From the NCBI RefSeq assembly GCF_030296775.1, contig NZ_AP027742.1, forward strand, positions 248,001 to 312,000: a stretch of 64,000 nt of DNA, given 5' to 3'. The stretch comes from Claveliimonas bilis (GTDB taxonomy: Bacteria; Bacillota; Clostridia; Lachnospirales; Lachnospiraceae). Below are positions 8,751 through 19,050 of the stretch, in pieces. The position numbers were made by a program, and so were the translations under genes. Every line of letters begins with the position of its first letter. The stretch's first letter is position 1. The notes under the pieces were generated by a model. It was given only the letters and a program-made list of their open reading frames with translations. It was not told the origin of the DNA and made no database searches.

Positions 8751-8782
8751 TAGGTGGCTACATACCGCCCCATCGGTTCCCT
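8751..8782. repeat. Inverted repeat between toxin leader and antitoxin 5' end, copy 1
   Basis: On the minus strand the toxin leader contains GGGAACCGAT, 15 nt, TAGCCACCTAC. The antitoxin RNA contains GGGAACCGAT, 16 nt, TAGCCACCT at 8547-8579 on the plus strand. The two are inverted in the DNA, so both RNAs share the motif in sense. A toxin transcript reading past its terminator could fold its 3' end back onto its own leader. The same pair occurs in copy 2. Confidence 0.6.
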
Positions 8783-8927
8783 GGGTAAATACATTATGTA
8801 GAATTGTATGAGTTTATTTTATCAGATGAGATAGATTATGACAACTGAAAGTGAAAAAATTATGTCACTATAAAAATGGAATATAGACAGTGGAAATCAA
8901 CTGGTCTGCAAGACTTAAAGTGGGCAG

Positions 8928-8955
8928 TTGACATTTTACTTATCTTTGCTATAAT
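8928..8955 (+). promoter_or_regulatory. Promoter of antitoxin RNA 2
   Basis: -35 TTGACA (8928-8933), 16-nt spacer identical to copy 1, -10 TATAAT (8950-8955). Confidence 0.8.
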
Positions 8956-8961
8956 ATACTT

Positions 8962-9058
8962 AACAAGGGAGCCGATAGCTAGCTAAAACCTAGCCACCCG
9001 GCGAATATGTATTGTAAAAATAGCGCTACACTGGCTGGGTGGGGGCGCTATTTTTTGC
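8962..9058 (+). ncRNA. Putative type I antitoxin antisense RNA, copy 2
   Basis: Same layout as copy 1. The terminator stem is AATAGCGC (9019-9026) with GCGCTATT (9045-9052). Compared with copy 1, one A-T pair in the stem became G-C with both sides changed, so pairing is preserved. The 5' hairpin GCTAG/CTAGC is retained. Complementary to the end of toxin 2. Confidence 0.65.
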
Positions 9059-9134
9059 GGTGGTTATCGGCTGCAAGGCTAATAACTGCACAAAGCATAA
9101 TGATAAAGGTAAATAGATCAGACCATGTTATCAT
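9048..9134 (-). CDS. Holin-like type I toxin, copy 2
   Basis: 28-residue peptide MITWSDLFTFIIMLCAVISL plus AADNHRKK. One membrane helix with a charged tail, aligned to copy 1 over SDLFTF-IML-AVI. A strong AAAGGGGG ribosome site precedes the ATG on the minus strand. Promoter on the minus strand: TTGTCA (9250-9245), 17 nt, TAAAAT (9227-9222). The TAG stop sits in the bidirectional terminator. The peptides differ at many residues while promoters and leaders are nearly identical, so this is an old tandem duplication rather than an assembly artefact. Confidence 0.75.
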   Translation of the reverse strand: MITWSDLFTFIIMLCAVISLAADNHRKK

Positions 9135-9301
9135 AAGCACCAACCCCCTTTCTGCCGGGTAGCTGGCATATCGCCCCATCGGTTCCCTGGGTAAATACAT
9201 TATGTAGAGTTATATGAGTTTATTTTATCAGATGAAATAGATTATGACAACTGAAAACATAAAAATTATGTTGATATAAAAAGAAATGGGATACAGACAG
9301 C

Positions 9302-9520
9302 AAAAACCCACTGACCTTTCGGCCGGTGGGTTTTCGTTGTCGTTATAGTTATCTAAAGGAATGAGAGAGTAAAGTATGGCGTCGGGAGATTGCGGATCCT
9401 GACGCGTTACTTTATGAGGGGGAGATAGTTGATGTGTTCTTCAACTATCTGACTCTTATTATAAAGGGAAAATATGTCAAAAGTATGAGGAGAAAATAAA
9501 AGAAAACGAAATATTCTTAA
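9302..9520. repeat. Three-hairpin intergenic repeat, copy B
   Basis: Hairpin 1 AAAACCCAC/GTGGGTTTT (9302-9334). The linker from 9342 is GTTATAGTTATCTAAAGGAA. Hairpin 2 is CGTCGGGA with TCCTGACG (one G-T pair), bracketed by TAAAGT/ACTTTA. Hairpin 3 is GATAGTTG/CAACTATC with a longer loop than copy A. The tail has ATATGTCAAAAGTATGAG. Copies A and B bracket the toxin-antitoxin pair. Confidence 0.7.
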
Positions 9521-9620
9521 GCCGGGTTTAAGATTTCATAAACTGCTGCTTATCTCATGGAATATTTGGAAAGATGACTATAAAGAGGTGACAGGAGGGG
9601 TTGAAAAAAATAGTCAATGA

Positions 9621-9769
9621 ATTACAATAAAAATGAGTTGGCTCTCAGAAGGATATCTCTTGGAGAAGCGGCGAATGAATCTCCCTGTTTCTTTTGAGGA
9701 AATGGTAAGGGAATTTGATCAATGGAAAGAAATGCTGCGCAAAATAAGCTACAAGGAGAATTATTTATG
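9621..9769 (+). pseudogene. C-terminal remnant of a regulator, probably TetR-type
   Basis: An open frame following a stop at 9618 encodes MSWLSEGYLLEKRRMNLPVS (ATG 9633) and continues for 25 residues to TGA 9767-9769. The style matches the last helices of TetR-family regulators (W-L plus spaced hydrophobics, ending EMVREFDQWKEML). Its stop overlaps the ABC gene ATG by 4 nt, as if it had been the upstream regulator in that operon. There is no helix-turn-helix upstream, so it is a decayed 3' end. The TetR assignment is tentative. Confidence 0.35.
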
Positions 9770-10651
9770 AGCGTGATAGATATTAAGAATCTTACAAAAG
9801 ATTATGGGGATCAAAAAGGCATTTTCGATATTTCTTTTTTTGCCAATGCAGGGGAGACAGTTGGGTTTCTGGGGGCAAATGGAGCAGGTAAAACAACGAC
9901 GATCAGACATCTGATGGGGTTTATTAAGCCTGACAGAGGATGTTCGGAAATTTTTGGTATGGATTGTTTTCGGCGGGCGGCTGATATTCAGAAAAGGATT
10001 GGGTATCTTCCGGGAGAAATTGCCTTTATGGATCACATGTCCGGTATGGACTTTATTCGTTTTATGGCGGAAATGAAGCAGATGAAAGATTTGGGATATG
10101 CCGGCGAGCTGATCGATTATCTGGAGCTTGATCCTAAAGTAAAATTGAAAAAAATGTCAAAAGGTATGAAACAAAAGATCGCTCTGGTAGTTGCCTTCAT
10201 GCAGGATGCACCGGTTCTGATCCTCGATGAGCCTACAAGCGGGCTTGATCCGCTTATGCAAAATAAGTTTGTGGAGATGATAAAGGAGGAGCAGCGGAAA
10301 GGAAAAACGATTCTGATGTCCTCGCATATTTTTGAGGAAATTGAAAATACATGTGACAGGATTGTTATGATAAAGAATGGAAAAATAGTTGCTGACGAAA
10401 ATATGGAGAAAATCAGGACAGAAAGAAGCAAACATTATGAGATTACATTTTCGGACGAACGAAGTGCAAAAATGTTCCAGGGAAAATATCCGGGCAGTAA
10501 AAGGAGCTGCAATACAGTATGTTTTTTAATGAAAGGAAATACGATGGAGCTGTTGCGTGAATTGAATCGATATGAGGTGGAGGATATCAATGCCAGACAC
10601 CAGACATTGGAAGAAGTATTTTTGCAGTATTACGGAGGGGAACGGGTATGA
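9767..10651 (+). CDS. ABC transporter ATP-binding protein
   Basis: 294 aa from ATG 9767, preceded by AAGGAGAA; an upstream in-frame ATG (9722) lacks a good ribosome site. Walker A is GANGAGKTT (about residue 37), the signature is degenerate (KMSKGMKQKIAL instead of LSGGQ), and Walker B is LILDEPTSGLDP. The degenerate signature and the C-terminal extension that follows the ATPase core are typical of drug- or bacteriocin-export ABC subunits of the CcmA/YhaQ type. The partner permease overlaps by 4 nt (ATGA). Substrate unknown. Confidence 0.9.
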   Translation: MSVIDIKNLTKDYGDQKGIFDISFFANAGETVGFLGANGAGKTTTIRHLMGFIKPDRGCSEIFGMDCFRRAADIQKRIGYLPGEIAFMDHMSGMDFIRFMAEMKQMKDLGYAGELIDYLELDPKVKLKKMSKGMKQKIALVVAFMQDAPVLILDEPTSGLDPLMQNKFVEMIKEEQRKGKTILMSSHIFEEIENTCDRIVMIKNGKIVADENMEKIRTERSKHYEITFSDERSAKMFQGKYPGSKRSCNTVCFLMKGNTMELLRELNRYEVEDINARHQTLEEVFLQYYGGERV

Positions 10652-11445
10652 GTATGCCGCTTTTGAAAATGGGGATAAAGTCGAACGGCAGGCTGTTGCT
10701 TTTGTTTATGGGTATTATCACAATATATGCAGGTGTCATTACGGCGATGTATGATCCGGAACTAGGAGAAGGGATCAATGCTATGGCAGAAAGTATGCCG
10801 GAGCTTTTTGCGGCATTTGGAATGCAGAATCCGGGAATTACTTTGCTGGATTTTATTATTAACTATCTGTACGGTTTTATTCTGATCGTCATTCCATTTA
10901 TATATACGATGATCATGTGTTATAAGCTGGCAGCGCAATATATAGATAAAGGTTCAATGGCTTATTTGCTAAACACACATTACAGCCGGAAGAAAATCTT
11001 AGTTACACAGGGGTTTGTTCTGTTGTTGGGTATCCTGCTGCTGGTTGTGTATGCATCTGTTTTGGTGATAGTATTCAGCGCTTTGATGTACGAAGGAGAG
11101 CTTGAGGTTTCGGAATTTCTTGTTTTAAATGCAGGACTGCTATTTTTGGAGTTTTTTTTGGCGGCCCTTGGTTTTCTGACTGCATGTATGTTTAATGAAC
11201 TGAAATATTCTGTCGGCATTGGGGCGGGACTTGGCCTAATCTTTGTTCTTATACAGATGCTCTCCCAGGTAAATGATAAGGTGAATTTTCTAAAATATTT
11301 TACGCCTTTAAGCTTGTTTATGCCGGAAGAAATCGTACAATATGAACCAGAGGCGTTAGCTGGAGTCGGGATATTATTTGTGTTGACGTTTTGTCTTTTT
11401 ACAGTTTCTGTGGCAGGATTTGAAAAGAGGGATCTGCCGCTTTAA
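10648..11445 (+). CDS. ABC transporter permease
   Basis: 265 aa with about six membrane segments and an ABC-2-like layout. The start overlaps the ATPase stop by 4 nt, so the pair is translationally coupled. The first half has a large loop between helices 1 and 2 (MYDPELGEGINAMAESM), as in export permeases that form homodimers with a separate ATPase. Specificity cannot be read. The GNAT gene follows 24 nt later. Confidence 0.85.
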   Translation: MSMPLLKMGIKSNGRLLLLFMGIITIYAGVITAMYDPELGEGINAMAESMPELFAAFGMQNPGITLLDFIINYLYGFILIVIPFIYTMIMCYKLAAQYIDKGSMAYLLNTHYSRKKILVTQGFVLLLGILLLVVYASVLVIVFSALMYEGELEVSEFLVLNAGLLFLEFFLAALGFLTACMFNELKYSVGIGAGLGLIFVLIQMLSQVNDKVNFLKYFTPLSLFMPEEIVQYEPEALAGVGILFVLTFCLFTVSVAGFEKRDLPL

Positions 11446-11469
11446 ATACAAACGGATGGAGGAATCAAA

Positions 11470-12087
11470 ATGAAACATACAGTGATTGTCCGTATGGCAT
11501 GCCTGGAAGATGCGCCGGAAATATTGGAGATTTACAGGCCGTATGTAGAGAAAACGGCTATTACGTTTGAATATGAAGTGCCTGATCTGGAGGAATTTCG
11601 ACAAAGGATGACAAATATTCTTCGGGAACACCCTTATCTTGTAGCGGAAGAAGACGGTGAAATAATCGGCTATGCCTACACGGGAAACTTTGTGGGGAGA
11701 GAGGCGTACAGCTGGTCGGCAGAGACAACGATCTACATAAAAGAGGGCCAGAGAAAGAACGGTGTAGGAAGAAAGCTGTATCAGGCACTGGAAGATGCTT
11801 CCAGACTTAGAAATATTCGAAATCTCAATGCCTGCATCGGATATCCGGAGGAAGAGGACGAATATCTGACAAAGAACAGCGCTTCTTTCCATGAGCATTT
11901 GGGATATAAACTTGTGGGAAAATTCCATAACAGCGGTTTTAAATTCGGCAGATGGTACCATATGATATGGATGGAAAAGATGATCGGAGATCATGAAGGA
12001 GATCCGGGACCGGTGATCCCTTTCCCGGAGATTTCTGCAGAAGTGCTGAAAGAAATTGGAATAGAAAAACAGAAGCTCCCTTCATAG
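11470..12087 (+). CDS. GNAT-family N-acetyltransferase, phosphinothricin-acetyltransferase-like
   Basis: 205 aa. The Pat-like start is RMACLEDAPEILEIYRPYVE, with the substrate-side segment TAITFEYEVP. The acetyl-CoA loop is KEGQRKNGVGRKLYQALE (R/QxxGxG/A pattern, here QRKNGVG). FHEHLGYKLVGKFHNSGFKFGRWYHM is the usual C-terminal block. About 30 extra residues follow. Pat-like enzymes acetylate amino groups of small toxic amino-acid analogues, but most genomic copies have unknown natural substrates. It may belong with the ABC exporter upstream. AGGAATC precedes ATG 11470. Confidence 0.85.
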   Translation: MKHTVIVRMACLEDAPEILEIYRPYVEKTAITFEYEVPDLEEFRQRMTNILREHPYLVAEEDGEIIGYAYTGNFVGREAYSWSAETTIYIKEGQRKNGVGRKLYQALEDASRLRNIRNLNACIGYPEEEDEYLTKNSASFHEHLGYKLVGKFHNSGFKFGRWYHMIWMEKMIGDHEGDPGPVIPFPEISAEVLKEIGIEKQKLPS

Positions 12088-12300
12088 GATAACCTGTGAA
12101 GGGAGCCTGTAGTTATAGTTATTTAAAAGGAATGAGAGTAAAGTTTGCATCGAAGGGCGAACCCTTCGATGCATTTACTTTATGAGGGGGGAGATAGTTG
12201 ATGTGTTTTCAACTATCTGGTTTTATTATAAGAGGAAAATGTGTCTAAAATGTTTTCAGAATCTAAAAGAAAACAAAATTTTATTAAAAACATCTTAACT
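12073..12300. repeat. Three-hairpin intergenic repeat, copy C
   Basis: Hairpin 1, GCTCCCTTCA with TGAAGGGAGC, overlaps the GNAT stop. The linker GTTATAGTTATTTAAAAGGA starts at 12112. Hairpin 2 is the longest of the three copies, TGCATCGAAGGG/CCCTTCGATGCA around CGAA, again bracketed by TAAAGT/ACTTTA. Hairpin 3 is GATAGTTG/CAACTATC. The tail GTGTCTAAAATG is diverged. Confidence 0.7.
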
Positions 12301-12629
12301 GGAAAAAGAAAATCTGGAAAAACCAGGATGGAAAGAAAAAGTAAAAATGACGAAATGAGACAAAAAAGAGAAATGTGGTTGTAGATATGATACAAAGGCA
12401 AAATTGCTGAAATATAAAAGAATTGCAAAAAAGATACAAAAAAATAGAAAATAAAAGAAGATTATTGTGCAAAAATAGTCTTGAAAAAAATCTCAAATAG
12501 AAAAGGCGGAAGAAAAAAAGAAAAAACACATAATTTTGACAAAAAAGTGGAAAGAAAAGGAGAGGTTTTTCATAAAAAAGAGGAAGAAATCCATAGGGAA
12601 ACAAGGCGCTAAAATGTCGTTAAAATTGA
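12300..12629. other. A-rich, purine-biased gap before the ATP synthase operon
   Basis: About 330 nt with no gene I can support. The plus strand is dominated by A and G with many A-runs (for example GGAAGAAAAAAAGAAAAAAC). No conserved frame, hairpin or binding site is obvious. It separates repeat copy C from the atp promoter. Confidence 0.5.
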
Positions 12630-12658
12630 TTGACAAAGCTAAAAGATAGCAGTAATAT
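12630..12658 (+). promoter_or_regulatory. Promoter of the F-type ATP synthase operon
   Basis: -35 TTGACA (12630-12635), 17-nt spacer, -10 TAATAT (12653-12658). The predicted start near 12665 gives a leader of about 30 nt before the proposed atpB initiation codon. Confidence 0.75.
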
Positions 12659-12693
12659 CTACAAGACAAAAATAGAGGAAAGAAGGGGATAGT

Positions 12694-13380
12694 ACGGAAG
12701 AATTAACGGAAAAGCTGCTGGAAGAACTGAACTGTCAACCGGTTTTTGAAATTCCGATCTTCGGCGGCATTGCCGTAAATGAGTCCATTGTCGTTACCTG
12801 GATTATTATGGCAGCGCTTACGATTCTCTCCATATTGTTTGTGAGAAATCTGAAAATAGAGAATCCCGGGAAAGTTCAGCTTGCATTGGAATCGGCTATC
12901 GGATGGGCGCAGGATTTCTTTGAGGGTATTATCGGCAAAGAAAACAAACGCTACATCCCCTATTTGATTACAGTGGCACTTTATCTTGCAGTATCAAATG
13001 TCATTGGCCTTGCCGGATTTAAGCCGCCGACAAAGGATCTCAATGTAACGGCGGCACTTGCCATCATGAGTATGCTGGTGATTGAGTATTCAGGCATACA
13101 TAGAAATGGTATGAAGCATTGGGTCTGCCATTTTGCCAAACCCGTTCCCATTGTAGCACCGATCATGGTGATGGAAATCTTTATCCGCCCGTTGTCGCTT
13201 TGCATGCGGCTTTTCGGTAATATGCTGGGAGGATTTGTGGTTATGGAACTTGTAAAACAGGTCGTGCCACTTTTAGTACCAATTCCGTTGAGTTTTTATT
13301 TTGACATATTCGACGGACTTTTGCAGGCATATGTATTTGTATTTTTGACTGCATTATTTATGAATGAGGAAATGGAATAG
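12694..13380 (+). CDS. atpB: F-type ATP synthase subunit a, apparent ACG start
   Basis: Membrane subunit forming the ion half-channels against the c-ring. From 12694 the product is 228 aa, the normal family length; the first ATG (12808) would give only 190 aa and cut off EELTEKLLEELNC and the first membrane helix. The key segment MRLFGNMLGG with the essential Arg is present (about residue 173). The in-frame region upstream is closed by TAG 12673-12675 and contains no ATG, GTG or TTG before 12808. AAGGGG lies 5 nt before ACG 12694, so ACG is the best start; CTG 12715 is a weaker alternative. It leads an operon in the order a-c-b-delta-alpha-gamma-beta-epsilon. Confidence 0.85.
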   Translation, partial: TEELTEKLLEELNCQPVFEIPIFGGIAVNESIVVTWIIMAALTILSILFVRNLKIENPGKVQLALESAIGWAQDFFEGIIGKENKRYIPYLITVALYLAVSNVIGLAGFKPPTKDLNVTAALAIMSMLVIEYSGIHRNGMKHWVCHFAKPVPIVAPIMVMEIFIRPLSLCMRLFGNMLGGFVVMELVKQVVPLLVPIPLSFYFDIFDGLLQAYVFVFLTALFMNEEME

Positions 13381-13404
13381 AGAAAGAAAAGGAGAGTAAA
13401 AGAC

Positions 13405-13632
13405 ATGACAGGAACAATTATTGCAATCGGAGCTGCAATCGCAGTATTTACAGGTATTGGAGCAGGTGTTGGTATTGGAATTGCAACAGGAAAAGCAGCA
13501 GAGGCTATTGCAAGACAGCCGGAAGCAGAAAGCAAGATCAGCAAAACTCTGATCCTTGGATGTGCTCTTGCAGAAGCTACAGCTATTTATGGTTTCATTA
13601 TCGGCCTTCTTGTTATTTTCTTCCTCCAGTAG
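13405..13632 (+). CDS. atpE: F-type ATP synthase subunit c
   Basis: 75 aa, two membrane helices joined by the polar loop ARQPEAESK. The ion-binding glutamate is in LAEATAIYG (about residue 57). Na+-type c subunits carry Gln in helix 1 (GxGQGYAAG) and Ser after the Glu (ES); here those positions read GVGIGIATG and EA, so this ring is predicted to carry H+. This is inference from the Ilyobacter/Propionigenium ligand pattern. AAAGGAGAG precedes the ATG. Confidence 0.95.
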   Translation: MTGTIIAIGAAIAVFTGIGAGVGIGIATGKAAEAIARQPEAESKISKTLILGCALAEATAIYGFIIGLLVIFFLQ

Positions 13633-13685
13633 GAATGGAAACCGGAAAGGGAAGACGGAATATATAGAAAGGCAGGTACTGGGAA

Positions 13686-14186
13686 GTGTTAAGTTTAGAC
13701 TTTAACTTTGTCCTGGAAATGATAAACCTGGTAGTTCTCTTCCTTCTGCTTCGAAAATTTCTGATCAGACCGCTGACTGATATTATGGAAAAAAGAAAAG
13801 CCATGATCGAAGAAGGGCTTCAAAATGCCAGTGATCAAAAGGCACAGGCCCTTGAGATGAAAGAAAAGTATGAACAGGCTTTAAGCGGGGCGAAAGACCA
13901 GTCTCGCCAGATGATCGAGCAGGCCAGAGCGGATGCGAAAAAGGAATATGACCGCATTTTGGACGATGCGGGAGAAGAGGCGGAAAAGATCATAAAGACA
14001 GCCAGGGAAACCATTGATCTGGAAAGAGAACAGACATTAAGAGAAATGAAAACAGAGGTTGCAGGGCTTGCTGTAGATGCCGCAAGAAAGATACTTACAG
14101 AAAACTGCAGCGAAGAAAACAGCCAGGCAATGTATGATCAATTTCTGAAAGAAGCAGGTGACCCCAATGAAAACAGCGAAAAGTAG
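13686..14186 (+). CDS. atpF: F-type ATP synthase subunit b
   Basis: 166 aa peripheral stalk protein: one N-terminal membrane helix (about residues 5-25, FVLEMINLVVLFLLLRKFLI) followed by a long charged coiled coil that reaches F1. Starts at GTG 13686. The end overlaps the delta subunit start by 20 nt. Confidence 0.93.
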   Translation: MLSLDFNFVLEMINLVVLFLLLRKFLIRPLTDIMEKRKAMIEEGLQNASDQKAQALEMKEKYEQALSGAKDQSRQMIEQARADAKKEYDRILDDAGEEAEKIIKTARETIDLEREQTLREMKTEVAGLAVDAARKILTENCSEENSQAMYDQFLKEAGDPNENSEK

Positions 14187-14700
14187 AGAAGCGTACTGTT
14201 CCATGGCATCTATACGTTATGCGAAGGTGCTGTTTGACCTGGAAGTTTCCGAAGAAGCAATCATGGCGGCAGAGCAGATTTTTGAAGAATCCCCGGAACT
14301 TGTACAGGTTCTTCAGAATCCGGTGGTGACACTGGAGAAGAAGCATAAGTTGATCGACAGGATTTTTGATCCGTCAATCCGCAATTTTCTTAAGGTAGTG
14401 ACAGACCACGGAAAGGCCGGAGATATTTCAGAGATATTTGCAGCGTATCGTCAGAAGAAAAATGAGATGTCAGGTATTGTGACTGCGCATCTTGTATATG
14501 TGACAGCTCCGACGGACGGGCAGAAGAAAGAAATGGAAAAATTCATATGTGATAAGTTCCATGCCAGGAGTGTGGAGTGGAACATGGAGAAGCGCCCGGA
14601 ACTGATTGGCGGGTTCCTTCTGCATGTGAATGGCAGGGAGTATGATTACAGCATACAGGGACGCCTGAAGAGATTAGAACAAAAATTGACCTGGAGGTGA
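14167..14700 (+). CDS. atpH: F-type ATP synthase subunit delta
   Basis: 177 aa OSCP/delta subunit linking stalk b to the top of F1. It has the helical N-domain starting [12 protein letters not shown] and the conserved C-terminal [19 protein letters not shown] near residue 150. ATG 14167 has AGGTGA 6 nt upstream; GTG 14158 is inside that ribosome site. It overlaps atpF by 20 nt. Confidence 0.92.
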   Translation: MKTAKSREAYCSMASIRYAKVLFDLEVSEEAIMAAEQIFEESPELVQVLQNPVVTLEKKHKLIDRIFDPSIRNFLKVVTDHGKAGDISEIFAAYRQKKNEMSGIVTAHLVYVTAPTDGQKKEMEKFICDKFHARSVEWNMEKRPELIGGFLLHVNGREYDYSIQGRLKRLEQKLTWR

Positions 14701-14705
14701 AAAAC

Positions 14706-16211
14706 TTGAGTACAATCGGCTCAACAGAAATTATCTCTATTATAAAAGAAGAGATAGAAAATTATGACGTGATAAGCAGAGATCAGGAAGTTGGATATGT
14801 TGTCTCTGTTGGAGATGGAATCGCCTCCGTTTATGGAATAGACCATGCCATGTACGGTGAAATTGTGACACTGGAAACAGGTCTGAAAGGTATGGTGCAG
14901 GATATCAAGCAGAATGAGATTAGTTGTATCTTGTTTGGAGATGATTCTGATATAAAGGAAGGAACTAAGGTGGCAAGAACCGGTAAAATGGCCGGTATTC
15001 CTGTAGGGGAAGCCTATATTGGAAGAATTGTGGACGCCCTTGGTTCTCCTATTGATGGGAAAGGAGAGATTGAGGCGGCAGATTATCGTCCGGTAGAGGA
15101 GGAAGCACCGGGGATCGTTGAGCGTAAATCCGTAAGCGTTCCGCTGGAAACAGGAATCCTTTCTATTGATTCCATGTTTCCTATTGGCCGGGGACAGCGT
15201 GAGCTTATCATCGGTGACCGCCAGACGGGTAAAACGTCTATTGCGCTGGATACCATACTGAACCAGAAAGGGAAGGATGTTATCTGTATTTATGTTGCAA
15301 TCGGTCAGAAAGCTTCTACTGTGGCTCAGCTTGTAAATACGCTGCGTTCTCACGGCGCTATGGATTATACGACTGTATTTTGCTCTACAGCAAGTGAATG
15401 CGCGCCTATGCAGTATATCGTACCTTACTCTGCCACAGCCCTGGCAGAATATTTTATGTATCAGGGAAAAGATGTACTGATCGTTTATGATGATCTGTCG
15501 AAACATGCGGTGGCTTACCGTGCGATTTCGCTCCTGTTGGGGAGATCCCCGGGGCGGGAGGCGTATCCGGGAGATGTCTTTTATCTGCATTCCAGACTTT
15601 TGGAGAGAAGCAGCCGCTTAAATGAAACAGCAGGAGGAGGTTCTATTACAGCCCTTCCGATTATTGAGACTCAGGCGGGAGATGTATCAGCCTACATTCC
15701 TACCAATGTCATTTCCATCACAGACGGACAGATTTTCCTGGAAAGCGATCTGTTTAATGCAGGTATGAGACCGGCGGTCAATGTAGGCCTTTCGGTTTCC
15801 CGTGTCGGCGGCGCTGCACAGACAAAAGCAATGAAGAAAGCGTCGGGAAGCGTACGTATTGACTTGGCACAGGCAAGGGAGCTGGAATCTTTTACTCAGT
15901 TCAGTTCGGATCTTGATGACGCTACAAAAATGCAGCTGAAATATGGAAGCTGTCTGACAGAGCTTCTGAAGCAGCCGCTTGGCAATCCATTAAGTCTGCA
16001 TGCACAGGTGATTACTTTGTGTGCGGCGACTCACAAGCTGCTTCTGGATGTAGAAACAAAGAAGGTAAAAGAAGTACAGCTGGATATGCTGGATTACTTT
16101 GACAGGGAATATCCGGAGGTTTGTAAGGCCATCGAAGATAAAAAAGTATTAGATGACGAATTGCTTCAAAAGATTCTGGATATTGTAAAGGAATTTAAAG
16201 AGAAAAGATAA
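14706..16211 (+). CDS. atpA: F-type ATP synthase subunit alpha
   Basis: 501 aa non-catalytic nucleotide-binding F1 subunit. P-loop [11 protein letters not shown] near residue 170, then the Walker-B-like [16 protein letters not shown] and the hallmark [13 protein letters not shown] prefer TTG 14706, 8 nt after GGAGGT; the GTG at 14697 lies inside that ribosome site and would add only three residues. It immediately follows atpH. Confidence 0.96.
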   Translation: MSTIGSTEIISIIKEEIENYDVISRDQEVGYVVSVGDGIASVYGIDHAMYGEIVTLETGLKGMVQDIKQNEISCILFGDDSDIKEGTKVARTGKMAGIPVGEAYIGRIVDALGSPIDGKGEIEAADYRPVEEEAPGIVERKSVSVPLETGILSIDSMFPIGRGQRELIIGDRQTGKTSIALDTILNQKGKDVICIYVAIGQKASTVAQLVNTLRSHGAMDYTTVFCSTASECAPMQYIVPYSATALAEYFMYQGKDVLIVYDDLSKHAVAYRAISLLLGRSPGREAYPGDVFYLHSRLLERSSRLNETAGGGSITALPIIETQAGDVSAYIPTNVISITDGQIFLESDLFNAGMRPAVNVGLSVSRVGGAAQTKAMKKASGSVRIDLAQARELESFTQFSSDLDDATKMQLKYGSCLTELLKQPLGNPLSLHAQVITLCAATHKLLLDVETKKVKEVQLDMLDYFDREYPEVCKAIEDKKVLDDELLQKILDIVKEFKEKR

Positions 16212-16223
16212 GCAGGTGTGATT

Positions 16224-18529
<2,306 letters not shown>

Positions 18530-18535
18530 GCGCTT

Positions 18536-18952
18536 ATGAAAACATTTCATCTAAGAGTTATATCCAGTGATAAAATTTTTTATGACGGGCAATGCGAAAA
18601 TTTGATCCTTCCTATTGAGGACGGACAGTTCAGCGTACTGGCCCACCATGAAAATATGGTCGTGGCAGTAGAAATCGGCGAACTGCACCTGAAAACTCCG
18701 GAAGGGGAATGGATTACGGCAGCAGTGTCACAGGGATTTGCAGAAATCATCAACAACCGGGTTTCCGTCCTCGTCAATGCGGCAGAACGGCCCGAAGAAA
18801 TAGATGTCAAAAGAGCAGAAGAGGCAAAACAAAGAGCAGAAGAACGACTGCGCCACAAACAAAGCCTTCAGGAATACTACTTGTCACAGGCATCCCTCGC
18901 AAGAGCCATGGCCCGCCTCAAAACATCAAAACATAAGCATTGGAATATCTGA
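18536..18952 (+). CDS. atpC: F-type ATP synthase subunit epsilon
   Basis: 138 aa. The N-terminal beta-sandwich (FHLRVISSDKIFYDGQCENL, GQFSVLAHHENMV) is followed by a two-helix C-terminal arm (KRAEEAKQRAEERLR and an Ala/Arg-rich helix) that can inhibit ATP hydrolysis. Starts 6 nt after atpD and is the last gene of the operon. Confidence 0.94.
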   Translation: MKTFHLRVISSDKIFYDGQCENLILPIEDGQFSVLAHHENMVVAVEIGELHLKTPEGEWITAAVSQGFAEIINNRVSVLVNAAERPEEIDVKRAEEAKQRAEERLRHKQSLQEYYLSQASLARAMARLKTSKHKHWNI

Positions 18953-18978
18953 TGGCAACGAGCCATGCAAAAAGCGAA

Positions 18979-19037
18979 AAAACAGCCAGTCCCACTTTGC
19001 CGTGCTTGCACGAGCAAAAGCGGGGCTGGCTGTTTTT
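18979..19037 (+). terminator. Terminator of the F-type ATP synthase operon
   Basis: Long stem: AAAACAGCCAG (18979-18989) with CTGGCTGTTTT (from 19026), inner CCC-CTTT/AAAAG-GGG pairing, ending in a T-run. Located 27 nt after atpC. Confidence 0.85.
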
Positions 19038-19050
19038 GAAGATTTTTATA

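Noticed and set aside
14721-15590. 289-codon minus-strand frame inside atpA
   Set aside because: Antisense shadow of a highly biased coding region; Arg/His/Ile-rich with no family features.
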